Below are positions 25,998-34,033 of a stretch of 45,235 nt of DNA, piece by piece. The translations under genes were made by a program, and so were the position numbers. The notes beneath the pieces are model-generated. The model worked only from the letters and a program-made list of their open reading frames with translations, was not told the origin of the DNA and ran no database searches. Each line of letters starts with the position of its first letter. The stretch's first letter is position 1. This stretch comes from Acidimicrobiia bacterium. GTDB lineage: Bacteria; Actinomycetota; Acidimicrobiia; Spongiisociales; ZC4RG35. The stretch covers positions 1 through 45,235 of the forward strand of contig JAAXHN010000035.1 in NCBI GenBank assembly GCA_012270885.1, written 5' to 3'.

Positions 25998-26140
25998 GGT
26001 TGTCCTCCTGTTTCCAGAGATGGCGACAAAGAAAAGACGAATCCGCTCCCGAAGAACCGCGGCGCACCCGAAGAGTGGCCGGGTGGGAAGCAAATCGGCT
26101 TCCGCTTCGTACTATGCAACTGAGTCAAAGTATAACCCCT
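25998..26140 (-). promoter_or_regulatory. infC leader with possible promoter and hairpins
   Basis: On the minus strand a TATACT box (near 26127-26132) is preceded by TTGGGA at 18 bases, a plausible promoter. The roughly 120-base leader contains two small stem-loops: GGAAGC/GCTTCC and CACCCG/CGGGTG with a nine-base loop. In other bacteria the infC leader is a site of control by L20 or by IF-3. Here such control is inference; the hairpins and box positions are seen. Confidence 0.4.
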
Positions 26141-26167
26141 ATCCGACCGGCCTCCCAAGCCGATCGC

Positions 26168-26890
26168 TCAGATCCGAGTTATCTCAGATCTGAGAGCGTT
26201 CACCACCGCCCGTGCGGCTTGGGAGCCAGCATTGGAACCGGGCTGGCTGCGGGCCACCGCCTGCTCCCAGTCGGAGACCGCCAGCACCGCGTTGCCCACC
26301 GGCACCCCTGTCTCCACCTGAAGTTGGATCAGTCCCTGGACTGCTCCTTCGACCACCGACTGGAAGTGGTGGGTCTCTCCCCTGGCAACCACACCGGTAG
26401 CCACTACCGCCTGGCAGCCCGCCTGGATCAGCCGGCTGGCTCCCCACGGAAGTTCCCATGCTCCGGCGACCTCAAGTTCAAGGATGTTCTGCGGCAGGAT
26501 CCCCAACTCCTCCAGGGTCTTCCGGGCCCCCTGCCCCAATCGCTGGGACACCGGAGTGCCCTCCACCTTGTCGAATCGGGCCATCACCAACCCCACCGTG
26601 GGATCTCTCCGGGCCCACCGCAACACAATGAGCCATCCAAGGCCGATCAGGGAACTGATGAGCACCCCCGCGCCAGCCAGCAGGAAGACCAGAAAAAAGC
26701 TCCACTCCAAATCGTCCCTGAAATAGAGCAGGCCCACCAATCCCACCGCCGAGACACCCACCCAGACGATCGTTATGGAAATCGCAACCCGGCGGTAGAG
26801 CTCGAAGTTTGCAGACCTTCGATACTCGAAGTTCGCCAGCCGCTGATAGAAGGAGGGACTTCCGGGAAACACCCGCGAAAATTTTAGCAA
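26168..26890 (-). CDS. ribH: Membrane-anchored lumazine synthase-like protein
   Basis: A 240-residue protein. Residues 98-236 match 6,7-dimethyl-8-ribityllumazine synthase (riboflavin pathway): VGLVMARFD (Phe106 equals the substrate-stacking Phe22 of the Bacillus enzyme), AGAWELPWGASRLIQ, GVVARGETHHFQSV (His175 equals His88) and AVARSQPGSNAGSQAA (Arg214 equals Arg127). Residues 1-95 are unusual: a basic-aromatic head, then two transmembrane helices at about 35-57 and 65-90, in one uninterrupted frame. Ordinary RibH is soluble and forms pentamers or 60-mers. No other rib gene is adjacent. Either the enzyme is anchored at the membrane or the domain has a new role. Start is TTG 26890, or a GTG 15 bases downstream; uncertain. 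Confidence 0.75.
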   Translation of the reverse strand: MLKFSRVFPGSPSFYQRLANFEYRRSANFELYRRVAISITIVWVGVSAVGLVGLLYFRDDLEWSFFLVFLLAGAGVLISSLIGLGWLIVLRWARRDPTVGLVMARFDKVEGTPVSQRLGQGARKTLEELGILPQNILELEVAGAWELPWGASRLIQAGCQAVVATGVVARGETHHFQSVVEGAVQGLIQLQVETGVPVGNAVLAVSDWEQAVARSQPGSNAGSQAARAVVNALRSEITRI

Positions 26891-26985
26891 GCCGTTAGCC
26901 GGCGGCTCCCATGGTGTTTATCCCAACCCCACTCCCTGCTGCATCAGGTAGAGGTATGGGGCATTGCTGTAACGAGTCGCGGCCC

Positions 26986-27564
26986 TCAACGCTCACGGGG
27001 CGTTCGGCCCAACATGTGGAACTCGGGGTTCGCCATCATGTGTCCCAGGTGAGCCAGCCGGTTGGACATGGCGAAGAAGGCGGTAATCGCCCCGATCTGC
27101 CAGATCTCATCGTCGGTAAAACCCTCCCGGTAGAGAGGCTGGTAGTCGGAGTCCTCTATCTCTTCGGGGGTGCGGGCCAGCTTCACCGCGAAACGAAGCA
27201 TGGCAAGCTGTCGTCCCGACACGGGCGCCGTACGCCAGTTGGCTGCGATCTGATCCGCAAGGAGCGGATCCCCCGACCGGATGCGAAGAATCGCCCCGTG
27301 AGCCACGATGCAATAGGGACACTGGTTGACCGCGCTGGTGGCGACCACGATCATCTCCCGCTCGGCCTTGGAAAGGCCCTCCTCCGTCTCCATCAGGGCG
27401 TCGTGGTAGGCGAAAAAGGCCCTCGCCTCATCCGGGCGGTGTCCCAATGACAGCATCACATTGGGAGTGAAACCCAGCTTGGAGCGAACGAACTCCGCCC
27501 GTTGGCGAAGGTCGTCAGGAAGGTCGGAGACCGCCTTCATGGGAAACCGGGGAGACTCTGTCAC
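26986..27564 (-). CDS. AhpD-like peroxidase-related (carboxymuconolactone decarboxylase fold) protein
   Basis: A 192-residue helical protein of the AhpD/carboxymuconolactone decarboxylase superfamily, 'uncharacterised peroxidase-related' subgroup. It has the redox motif CPYCIVAHG with the nearby Glu and His residues of AhpD-type proton relay (EEGLSKAEREMIVVATSAVNQ). It may reduce hydroperoxides through a thiol partner. Start GTG 27564 is chosen for the AGAGGA upstream; a longer frame to 27672 overlaps the glnA start region. It is divergent from glnA with 74 bp between. Confidence 0.85.
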   Translation of the reverse strand: MTESPRFPMKAVSDLPDDLRQRAEFVRSKLGFTPNVMLSLGHRPDEARAFFAYHDALMETEEGLSKAEREMIVVATSAVNQCPYCIVAHGAILRIRSGDPLLADQIAANWRTAPVSGRQLAMLRFAVKLARTPEEIEDSDYQPLYREGFTDDEIWQIGAITAFFAMSNRLAHLGHMMANPEFHMLGRTPRER

Positions 27565-27638
27565 AGCATCCTCTTGTTGTCGCGTAACCCTGACTTTCGC
27601 TATTCTACGCTCCCGCAAGCAACCGCAGGAAAGGTCCG
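27565..27638. promoter_or_regulatory. Divergent control region of glnA and the AhpD-like gene
   Basis: This short gap must hold two promoters. For glnA, TATTCT with TTGTCG 18 bases before it forms a weak sigma-70-like promoter, and AGGAAAGG precedes the ATG. I see no clear GlnR box. The AhpD-like gene has AGAGGA ahead of its GTG. Confidence 0.35.
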
Positions 27639-29057
27639 ATGACAACTCCAGCCGAGGTTTCGGTCCTCGCACAACAGTACGAATTCGTGGATTTTCGCTT
27701 CCCGGATCTGCCGGGAAAAATGCATCACTTCACGATGCCATCCGAGCATCTCACCGAGGACGCCTTCGAGGAGGGATTCGGATTTGACGGATCTTCAATC
27801 CGGGGATTCCAGTCCATTGAAGAATCGGACATGCTCCTCATCCCCGATCCCAACACCGCCTATGCCGATCCCTTCTATGCTCGACCCACGCTCGCCATCC
27901 ACTGTTTCATCAAGGATCCGGTCAGCGGTGAGTGGTACCACAAGGACCCGAGACGGGTGGCCCGGAACGCGGAGGAGTACCTGCTCTCCACCGGCATAGC
28001 CGATGTCTCCTACTGGGGACCGGAGGCGGAATTCTTCATCTTCGACAAAGCCCGGTACTCCCAGGTTGATCATCAAACCAACCTGTCCTTTTACGAGATC
28101 GACTCGGGAGAGGCCGCCTGGAACTCGCTGCAAGATGGTGACAACCTCGGCCACCAGATGCGCCACAAGGAAGGGTATTTCCCGCTATCTCCGAACGACA
28201 CCCAACAGGACATCCGCTCGGACATGGTGGCCGAGATGATGGGAGTCGGCATCCCGGTTGAGATCCACCACCACGAGGTTGGAACCGCCGGCCAGGCCGA
28301 GATCGACATCCGCTATGCGCCGCTACTCCTGCAAGCCGATCGCCTGATGATGTACAAGTACATCTGCAAGAACGTGGCTCTACGGGCAGGAAAGACCGTG
28401 ACTTTCATGCCCAAGCCGATCTTCTCCGACAACGGTTCGGGGATGCATACCCACCAGAGCCTTTGGAAGGACGGAAAGCCTCTTTTCTACGAGGAAGGCA
28501 CCTATGCCAACCTCTCGGATGTGGCTCGCTGGTACGCGGGCGGGCTGATCGCCCACGCGCCCGCCATCCTGGCCTTCGCGGCCCCCGGAACCAACTCCTA
28601 CCGGAGACTGGTGCCCGGGTTCGAAGCGCCGGTCAACCTGGTCTACAGCCAGCGCAACCGCTCCGCGGCGATCCGCATCCCCACCTATTCGGATGCGCCT
28701 GCCGCCAAGCGGCTCGAGTTCCGCTGCCCCGATCCCTCCTGCAATCCCTACTACGCCTTCGCCGCCATGCTGATGGCCGGCTTGGACGGGGTCCGGAACC
28801 AAATCGATCCGGGAGAGCCGGTGGACGTGGACCTCTATGAGTTGAGCCCCGAAGAGGCGGCCGGTTTGAACACCGTTCCCGGCACGCTGGATGAGGCCCT
28901 GGACGCCCTGGAGGCCGACCACGACTTCCTCACCGAGGGAGGGGTGTTCGACCAGGACCTGATTGACACCTGGATCTCCTACAAGCGGGATAACGAGGCG
29001 AGTCTGGTAAGACGGCACCCCACCCCGGTGGAGTACGAGCTCTACTACGACATCTAA
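27639..29057 (+). CDS. glnA: Glutamine synthetase type I
   Basis: A 472-residue GSI-beta enzyme converting glutamate, ammonia and ATP to glutamine. Seen are the N-terminal latch region GFGFDGSSIRGFQSIEESDM, the metal glutamates in GPEAEFFIFD and HHHEVGTAGQAEID, the glutamate-binding PGTNSYRRLVPGFEAP, the ATP/phosphate block NRSAAIRIPTYSD and the adenylylation-site motif DLYELSPEE, with Tyr400. Adenylylation control is therefore expected, though no glnE is in the window. RBS AGGAAAGG. Single-gene transcript ending at a hairpin pair just downstream. Confidence 0.97.
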   Translation: MTTPAEVSVLAQQYEFVDFRFPDLPGKMHHFTMPSEHLTEDAFEEGFGFDGSSIRGFQSIEESDMLLIPDPNTAYADPFYARPTLAIHCFIKDPVSGEWYHKDPRRVARNAEEYLLSTGIADVSYWGPEAEFFIFDKARYSQVDHQTNLSFYEIDSGEAAWNSLQDGDNLGHQMRHKEGYFPLSPNDTQQDIRSDMVAEMMGVGIPVEIHHHEVGTAGQAEIDIRYAPLLLQADRLMMYKYICKNVALRAGKTVTFMPKPIFSDNGSGMHTHQSLWKDGKPLFYEEGTYANLSDVARWYAGGLIAHAPAILAFAAPGTNSYRRLVPGFEAPVNLVYSQRNRSAAIRIPTYSDAPAAKRLEFRCPDPSCNPYYAFAAMLMAGLDGVRNQIDPGEPVDVDLYELSPEEAAGLNTVPGTLDEALDALEADHDFLTEGGVFDQDLIDTWISYKRDNEASLVRRHPTPVEYELYYDI

Positions 29058-29075
29058 ATCACCGAAAGCCTCAAG

Positions 29076-29111
29076 GGTGGTTCCCCCACCCGGGTGAGCG
29101 CCCTTGGGCGT
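29076..29111 (+). terminator. Hairpins after glnA
   Basis: GGGTGG/CCACCC around a five-base loop (29076-29092) is followed by a second stem (CGCC/GGCG, 29100-29111). They begin 19 bases after the stop and are followed only by TTAAAG. A terminator role is likely but not shown. Confidence 0.4.
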
Positions 29112-29158
29112 TAAAGTCAGGATTCTGCCTTCCGCGGGAGCGGATTGCCCGGCATCGG

Positions 29159-29230
29159 CGCCCTCGGCAGGACTCGAACCTGCGCACCCGGTTCCGGAGA
29201 CCGGCGCTCTGTCCCCTGAGCTACGAGGGC
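29159..29230 (-). tRNA. tRNA-Arg(CCG)
   Basis: On the minus strand a full cloverleaf is readable. Acceptor GCCCTCG pairs with CGAGGGC, the anticodon loop CTCCGGA gives anticodon CCG (reads CGG), and the T arm is CAGGTTCGAGTCCTG. No CCA is encoded; the gene lies between glnA and whiB. Confidence 0.92.
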
Positions 29231-29301
29231 AAAATAGGCGGCTTCCTCAAAGGCTAGCCCGAAAAACCGCATCTATTGCAAGAAAAAAATGGGGTCTTTG
29301 C

Positions 29302-29330
29302 TTGACAAATCCATTCGGGGACTCTAATCT
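29302..29330 (+). promoter_or_regulatory. Strong sigma-70-like promoter of whiB
   Basis: A perfect TTGACA at 29302-29307 and TAATCT at 29325-29330 with a 17-bp spacer. It is the best consensus promoter in the window and points at the WhiB gene. Between it and the start lies GTGAA-AGTG-TTCAC (about 29379-29392), a small inverted repeat that could bind a regulator. Confidence 0.75.
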
Positions 29331-29409
29331 TTTCGTTTGGAACCGATTTCTTGTAAGGCTTTCGCAGGGCAGAATCTTGTGAAAGTGTTCACAATCTTAT
29401 ATTCAGGAG

Positions 29410-29694
29410 ATGACTTCTTTGATCACTATCACCACCGACTGGAGGGACTTGGCCGCCTGCCTTGACTCCGACCCGAATCTGTTCTTCCCGATCGGCAGCA
29501 CCGGACCTGCGGTGGAGCAGATCGCCATGGCAACTGCCATCTGCACCGAGTGCGCAGTGCAGGAAGAGTGCTTGGACTACGCCTTGAACACGAACCAGGA
29601 GTCAGGAGTCTGGGGGGGCTTGTCGGAAGAGGATCGCCGGAGACACCGCAAGCGCTGGCTGGCCAAGCGTCGCCGCCGCTACCTCGCCTCCTAG
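29410..29694 (+). CDS. WhiB-family iron-sulphur transcription regulator
   Basis: A 94-residue WhiB-like protein, an actinobacterial regulator with a [4Fe-4S] cluster that works with the major sigma factor. The four cysteines are present: Cys17 (DLAACLDSD), Cys45 and Cys48 (AICTECAV), and Cys54 (QEECLDYA). The turn GVWGGLSEEDRRR and the basic tail RKRWLAKRRRR (DNA contact) follow. AGGAG directly touches ATG 29410, leaving no spacing, so TTG 29419, nine bases after it, could be the true start. A consensus promoter lies upstream. It is convergent with, and overlaps by 4 bp, the DUF3107 gene. Confidence 0.93.
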   Translation: MTSLITITTDWRDLAACLDSDPNLFFPIGSTGPAVEQIAMATAICTECAVQEECLDYALNTNQESGVWGGLSEEDRRRHRKRWLAKRRRRYLAS

Positions 29695-29921
29695 CCACCC
29701 GAAGCGAAACCCACCCCCGAGCGCCCTTCGGCTCTTTCGAACTCGACAAAGGCCAGCATATCCAGCGGGATGCCGATCTGGGTCCCGTCGGTGTCCTGAA
29801 GCCACACCATCGGTCGGGAGCCCGCAAAGGCCTCCTCTACCTGAGAGCGCACTTCCTCTGCATCCTGGCTTTCGATCTCTATCACCCGATCGGTGTGGGC
29901 GATCCCGACCTTGATCTTCAT
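29691..29921 (-). CDS. DUF3107 family protein
   Basis: A 76-residue protein of DUF3107, a small actinobacterial family of unknown function. The sequence KIKVGIAHTDRVIEIESQDAE followed by GTQIGIPLDMLAFVEF fits the family. AGGAGG sits ten bases before the ATG; TAATAT (about 29953-29958) may be its -10. The 3' end overlaps whiB. Confidence 0.8.
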   Translation of the reverse strand: MKIKVGIAHTDRVIEIESQDAEEVRSQVEEAFAGSRPMVWLQDTDGTQIGIPLDMLAFVEFERAEGRSGVGFASGG

Positions 29922-30203
29922 TCTCGATGTTCCTCCTGCTGAGGTGCCCGCCCGATATTAACAGTCAAACACTCACCGCAAGTCGCATATAACCCGGCCA
30001 GCCCGTGGTTTGCGTGGCCCCGAAGCCGTACCCATGTTTGAAAGAGAACCAACCACCAGCCCCGCCCACGCAAATCATCTCACAAGTGCCAAAACGTACA
30101 CCTATGTCGGGAAAACCGGCCCGCTTCACCGTTTCCAAACTGAACCAACACCCTCCTCTCACCACCATGGCTTCGTCCGAGCGGCCCGCTCGCCTCCCGA
30201 GGC
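29922..30203. other. Intergenic, DUF3107 leader and yjbQ downstream region
   Basis: No gene is supported here. Open frames on both strands lack a recognisable family. It contains the likely DUF3107 promoter near its left end, and the 3' side of the glmU-prs-yjbQ transcript. Confidence 0.4.
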
Positions 30204-30608
30204 CTACGCGGGGATGAAGCTCAGACGCACCTTTCTCGCCGGATTGTCCCGGTTGGGATCCACCAGCACGATCGACTGCCAGACGCCCAGTGCCGGGCGG
30301 CCATCCAAGACCGGTACCACAAGGCTCGGAGAGACGATGACCGGCATTACATGGTCCGCCCCGTGGCCCGGCGATCCGTGGCGGTGGCGCCAGTCAAAGC
30401 CGCGCGGCAGGATGCTCTCCAGCGCTGCCAGGAGATCCCTGACGCTCCCCGCCCCCTTCTCGATCACGGCAACCCCACAGGTCGAGTGTGGAGCGAACAC
30501 CGAGACCAACCCGTCGCCCCGGGACATGCAAAACTTCATTATCTCCGGCGTCAGATCCGCAACGGCCGGTTGGCGGCCGGTACGAACCTCTAGAACGTGG
30601 GTATCCAA
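30204..30608 (-). CDS. YjbQ family (UPF0047) protein
   Basis: A 134-residue member of the YjbQ/UPF0047 family, some of which show weak thiamine-phosphate synthase activity in vitro. Family hallmarks are APHSTCGVAVIEKG (usually HTTAAL), HRHGSPGHGADHVMP (metal-binding histidines), SLVVPVLDGRPALGVWQSI and a closing RKVRLSF. TTG start seven bases after prs places it last in the glmU-prs-yjbQ operon. Confidence 0.85.
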   Translation of the reverse strand: MDTHVLEVRTGRQPAVADLTPEIMKFCMSRGDGLVSVFAPHSTCGVAVIEKGAGSVRDLLAALESILPRGFDWRHRHGSPGHGADHVMPVIVSPSLVVPVLDGRPALGVWQSIVLVDPNRDNPARKVRLSFIPA

Positions 30609-30615
30609 GCGCGGT

Positions 30616-31584
30616 TCAGGCGTTTTCGCCCAAGAAGATCTGGCTCACAGATCCCTCGGTGAAGATGGCATGCACCGACTTCGCCACGATCGAGGCGATG
30701 GACAGTACCTTCAGGTTGTTGATCTGATCTGCTGCCGGAACCGGGAGGGTGTTGGTGACCACAATCTCATCGACCTCGCTCTCGCTCAGGCGCTTGACGG
30801 CCTGCTCGGACAGGACCGCGTGAGTGGCCGCGATCCGCACGGAGGCAGCCCCCATGTCCCGGATGAGTTCGGCCGCGTTGCAGACCGTGCCGGCGGTGTC
30901 GATGATGTCATCCACTATTACCGCATGCCGACCCTCAACGTCGCCGGTCACCGCCAGAGCCTCGGAGAAATTGTGCACATGGTCGTCCCGCCGCTTGTAT
31001 ACCAGCGCCACGTCTGCATCCAACTGCCTTGCATACTTCTCGGCCCGCTTACCGCCTCCCGCGTCGGGAGACACGATGGTCACATCTCCACTGGTCACCG
31101 TGGCCAGATATTCACTGATGATCGGGATGGCGGTGAGGTGATCGAAAGGCTTCGTAATGAACCCTTGCAACTGGCCGGTGTGGAGATCGACCGAGACCAG
31201 GCGGTCCGCCCCCGCTGCTATGTACAGATCGCCCACCAACCGGGCAGTGATCGGCTCACGGGGGAGCACCTTCTTGTCCTGGCGGCAGTAGCCGTAGTAG
31301 GGCATCACCGCGGTTATTCGCCGAGCCGAGGCGCGGCGCAGCGCGTCGATGATTATCAACTGCTCCATTACCGCATCGTTGATCGGGAACGAGTGGCTCT
31401 GGAAAACAAAGCAGTCGAAGCCCCGCACGCTCTCCCCGGCTCTCGCGTAGAGTTCTCCGCTGGAGAACGTGGACTTGTGCAACCGTCCGAGGGACACACC
31501 GAGAAGTTCGGCGACCTCCTCGGCGAGTTCAAGATTGTGACTGCCGGAAAAAATCCGCATCTCCTTGCGGTCGGCTATGTCCAT
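30616..31584 (-). CDS. prs: Ribose-phosphate pyrophosphokinase
   Basis: A 322-residue PRPP synthase (ribose 5-phosphate + ATP to PRPP, for nucleotides, His, Trp). Motifs: FSSGELYARAGESVRG, YYGYCRQDKK, SVDLHTGQLQGF, IVSPDAGGGKRAEKYA and the PRPP-binding VIVDDIIDTAGT. Some positions differ from the usual (YCRQDKK for YARQDRK), but catalytic blocks are kept. It starts 14 bases after glmU, the conserved glmU-prs pair. Confidence 0.96.
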   Translation of the reverse strand: MDIADRKEMRIFSGSHNLELAEEVAELLGVSLGRLHKSTFSSGELYARAGESVRGFDCFVFQSHSFPINDAVMEQLIIIDALRRASARRITAVMPYYGYCRQDKKVLPREPITARLVGDLYIAAGADRLVSVDLHTGQLQGFITKPFDHLTAIPIISEYLATVTSGDVTIVSPDAGGGKRAEKYARQLDADVALVYKRRDDHVHNFSEALAVTGDVEGRHAVIVDDIIDTAGTVCNAAELIRDMGAASVRIAATHAVLSEQAVKRLSESEVDEIVVTNTLPVPAADQINNLKVLSIASIVAKSVHAIFTEGSVSQIFLGENA

Positions 31585-31598
31585 CCGGGAGTCTCCAT

Positions 31599-33032
31599 TT
31601 AGCTGTCGCCGGTCGGCTCGGGGGGCGCCGACGGTGAGTGGTCCTTTCCGTCCCCCTCACGGTAGCGGGCTGCCCGGCGCTCGGCATAACCCCGGATGTT
31701 TCTCTGCTGTGAACGCTCCACCGCCAAAGCTCCCGACTCCACCGGTCGAGTGATGGTTGATCCGGCCCCAATCCATCCTTCCTCTCCGACCTCCACCGGC
31801 GCCACTAGGACCGTGTTGGAACCGATCTGCGCCCCCGGCCCGATGGTGGTGCGGTGCTTTTGGTACCCGTCGTAGTTGGCGGTGATGGTCCCCGCTCCGA
31901 CGTTGGCCCCCTCCCCTACGTCGGCATCGCCCAGATAGGAGAGATGAGGCGCTTTGGCGCCCTTCCCCAGCCGGGTGTTCTTGATCTCCACGAAAGTACC
32001 GGCCTTGGCGCCCGCTTCGATCCGGGTGCCCGGTCGGAGCGAGGCGTAGGGGCCGACTTCCACGCCCGGGCCTATCTCGGCTTCCCGCACGACGGAGTAC
32101 CACACCCGGGCGCCGGCCCCGACTCGGCTGTCGCGGATGTGGACATCAGGTCCCAGGACCGCCCCCTCCTCCACCTCCACGTCGCCTTCCAGGTGCACCC
32201 CCGGATACAGTCTCACCCCCGGCGCAAGCCTTACACTGGCCTCCACGTAGATCCGGTCGGGATCCTCCATCCTCACCCCGGCCAGCATGTGGCGGTTGAG
32301 GATGCGTCGCCTCATCAGGGCGGACGCCTCAGCCAGCTGAGCCTGGTCATTCACTCCCAGGGAGTCCCCGAAAGGTATCAGCCGGGCCGCCACGTCCCGG
32401 CCGTCACCCACCATCACCCCGATCACATCAGGCAGGTAATACTCACCCTGCCGGTTGCCGATCCCGATCCGTCCCAACGCGTCGCCGAGAGGACCCGCCG
32501 CGAAGACGTAGATGCTGGTGTTGATCTCCCGTATCTCCCGCTCGGCCTCAGTGGCGTCGACATGTTCCACCACTCCCCGAACCCGTCCTTCGGCGTCCCG
32601 CAGCACTCTCCCGTATCCGGAAGGATCATCCGCCCTGGCGGTGAGCATGGTGGCCGCCCCACCCCCCGACCGGTGGGATTCCACGGCCCCCGAGATCACA
32701 TCGGCCGAAAGGAGCGGCACATCACCCGGAAGCACCACCACCGGAGAGGGGTCCGGCAGTTCTCCCAGGGCATCCATCGCCACAGAGACCGCGTCTCCCG
32801 TGCCCCTCCTCTCGGACTGAAAACAGGTCTCCACCCAGCGGGGAAGGAGCGACCTCACCCGGCGGGCCCCGGATCCCACCACCACCATCATCCGTTCAGG
32901 GCCACAAGCCGCGGCCGCCTCCACTATCCAGGACAGGATGGGCCGACCCGCCAAGGGGTGCAGCACCTTGGGCGTGTCCGATCTCATCCGGACGCCGTCG
33001 CCGGCCGCCATGATTATCACCACATGGCTCAT
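31599..33032 (-). CDS. glmU: Bifunctional GlmU (GlcNAc-1-P uridyltransferase / acetyltransferase)
   Basis: A 477-residue enzyme making UDP-GlcNAc for peptidoglycan. Start ATG 33032 has GGAGG five bases upstream; longer frames would read through the tRNA-Gln gene and are rejected. N-terminal nucleotidyltransferase: MAAGDGVRMRSDTPKVLHPL, QSERRGTGDAV, VLPGDVPLL. C-terminal left-handed beta-helix with hexapeptide repeats and the acetyltransferase block KNTRLGKGAKAPHLSYLGDA, then GAGTITANYDGYQKHRT. Confidence 0.96.
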   Translation of the reverse strand: MSHVVIIMAAGDGVRMRSDTPKVLHPLAGRPILSWIVEAAAACGPERMMVVVGSGARRVRSLLPRWVETCFQSERRGTGDAVSVAMDALGELPDPSPVVVLPGDVPLLSADVISGAVESHRSGGGAATMLTARADDPSGYGRVLRDAEGRVRGVVEHVDATEAEREIREINTSIYVFAAGPLGDALGRIGIGNRQGEYYLPDVIGVMVGDGRDVAARLIPFGDSLGVNDQAQLAEASALMRRRILNRHMLAGVRMEDPDRIYVEASVRLAPGVRLYPGVHLEGDVEVEEGAVLGPDVHIRDSRVGAGARVWYSVVREAEIGPGVEVGPYASLRPGTRIEAGAKAGTFVEIKNTRLGKGAKAPHLSYLGDADVGEGANVGAGTITANYDGYQKHRTTIGPGAQIGSNTVLVAPVEVGEEGWIGAGSTITRPVESGALAVERSQQRNIRGYAERRAARYREGDGKDHSPSAPPEPTGDS

Positions 33033-33075
33033 GGTTACCTCCACGTCAGGCTGGAGCCGGGCGGTGCGGCCCTGG

Positions 33076-33147
33076 CTGGGGGGATAGGACTTGAACCCAT
33101 ACCGGCGGGACCAAAACCCGCTGTGCTGCCGGTTACACCACCCCCCA
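33076..33147 (-). tRNA. tRNA-Gln(TTG)
   Basis: Minus-strand cloverleaf with acceptor TGGGGGG/CCCCCCA, anticodon loop TTTTGGT (anticodon TTG, reads CAA) and T arm ATGGGTTCAAGTCCTAT. It sits between ispE and glmU; a tRNA-Gln next to glmU is a common actinobacterial arrangement. No encoded CCA. Confidence 0.93.
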
Positions 33148-33172
33148 AGGGGAAAGAAGGGCACATCGTTTA

Positions 33173-34033
33173 CTAGGTTACCGCTTCCTCGCGCACCGGG
33201 CCGTGCGGTAATAAATCCGCTCCCACCGTAACCGAAGCCAGCCCATCGACTTCCTGAGCCGCCCCGGCCGCTTCCTCGACGTCCACAAAGAATGAGAACA
33301 GCGAGGACCCGCTGCCCGACATGGCCACCGGCCTCTCCCACTCCCCGGCCAACGCCTCCATCAGGTCTCCGAGTTCTGGACGAAGCAGGAGGGCAGCGGG
33401 AGTCAAGTCATTCCGTACCGGTGCCGAACGGCGAAGAGAAGGGGGCAGAAACCGGGAGGGAAACTCCCGTCCCCGCGGTTCGGAGAGTTCGTCCCACATC
33501 CTGTAGACATCGGCTGTCAACAACGGGAAGTGGGGCACTACCACCGCCACCGCAAACCCGGTGAGATCGGGATGACGGGTGACTGCCTCCCCAAACCCCT
33601 CCGCCCACACGGTCCCTCCCGACAGGGCGGCCGGAACATCCGATCCAATCGAGGCCGCCGCATTGTGCAACCTCACCGGAGCGACACCGAGCATCTCCCC
33701 CAAAGCCTTGAGCACCGCGGCGGCGTCGGCGCTTCCTCCCCCGAGTCCGGCTCCGACCGGGAGGCGCTTTTGGAGATTGATCCGGAGCGGGGGACGCCTC
33801 AGGCCGGCCTCCTTCTCCAGGGCGGAAACCGCCTTCCACACCAGGTTCTCCCCTCCATCGGGAAGATCGGCGCCTTCGATCTCCAGTCGATCCTCTCCTC
33901 CCTCCACCAGCGTCAGCCGATCACACCAGTCGAGGGTCTGGATCAGAGACCGGACAGGGTGGAGTCCGGAAGCCGATCTCGGCCCGACCAACAGCGAGAA
34001 GTTCACCTTGGCGGGGGCAAGCCAGGAACTCAT
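33173..34033 (-). CDS. ispE: 4-(cytidine-5'-diphospho)-2-C-methyl-D-erythritol kinase
   Basis: A 286-residue GHMP kinase of the MEP isoprenoid pathway. Seen are APAKVNFSLLVG with the substrate Lys, the ATP loop PVGAGLGGGSADAAAVL, the catalytic Asp in SIGSDVPA and the C-terminal MSGSGSSLF. The ATG start overlaps the rsmA stop (ATGA); a longer frame upstream only reads through rsmA. Confidence 0.94.
   Translation of the reverse strand: MSSWLAPAKVNFSLLVGPRSASGLHPVRSLIQTLDWCDRLTLVEGGEDRLEIEGADLPDGGENLVWKAVSALEKEAGLRRPPLRINLQKRLPVGAGLGGGSADAAAVLKALGEMLGVAPVRLHNAAASIGSDVPAALSGGTVWAEGFGEAVTRHPDLTGFAVAVVVPHFPLLTADVYRMWDELSEPRGREFPSRFLPPSLRRSAPVRNDLTPAALLLRPELGDLMEALAGEWERPVAMSGSGSSLFSFFVDVEEAAGAAQEVDGLASVTVGADLLPHGPVREEAVT

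Noticed and set aside
33033-33341. Upstream extension of the glmU frame
   Set aside because: It would read through tRNA-Gln; the ATG with GGAGG at 33032 is the right start.
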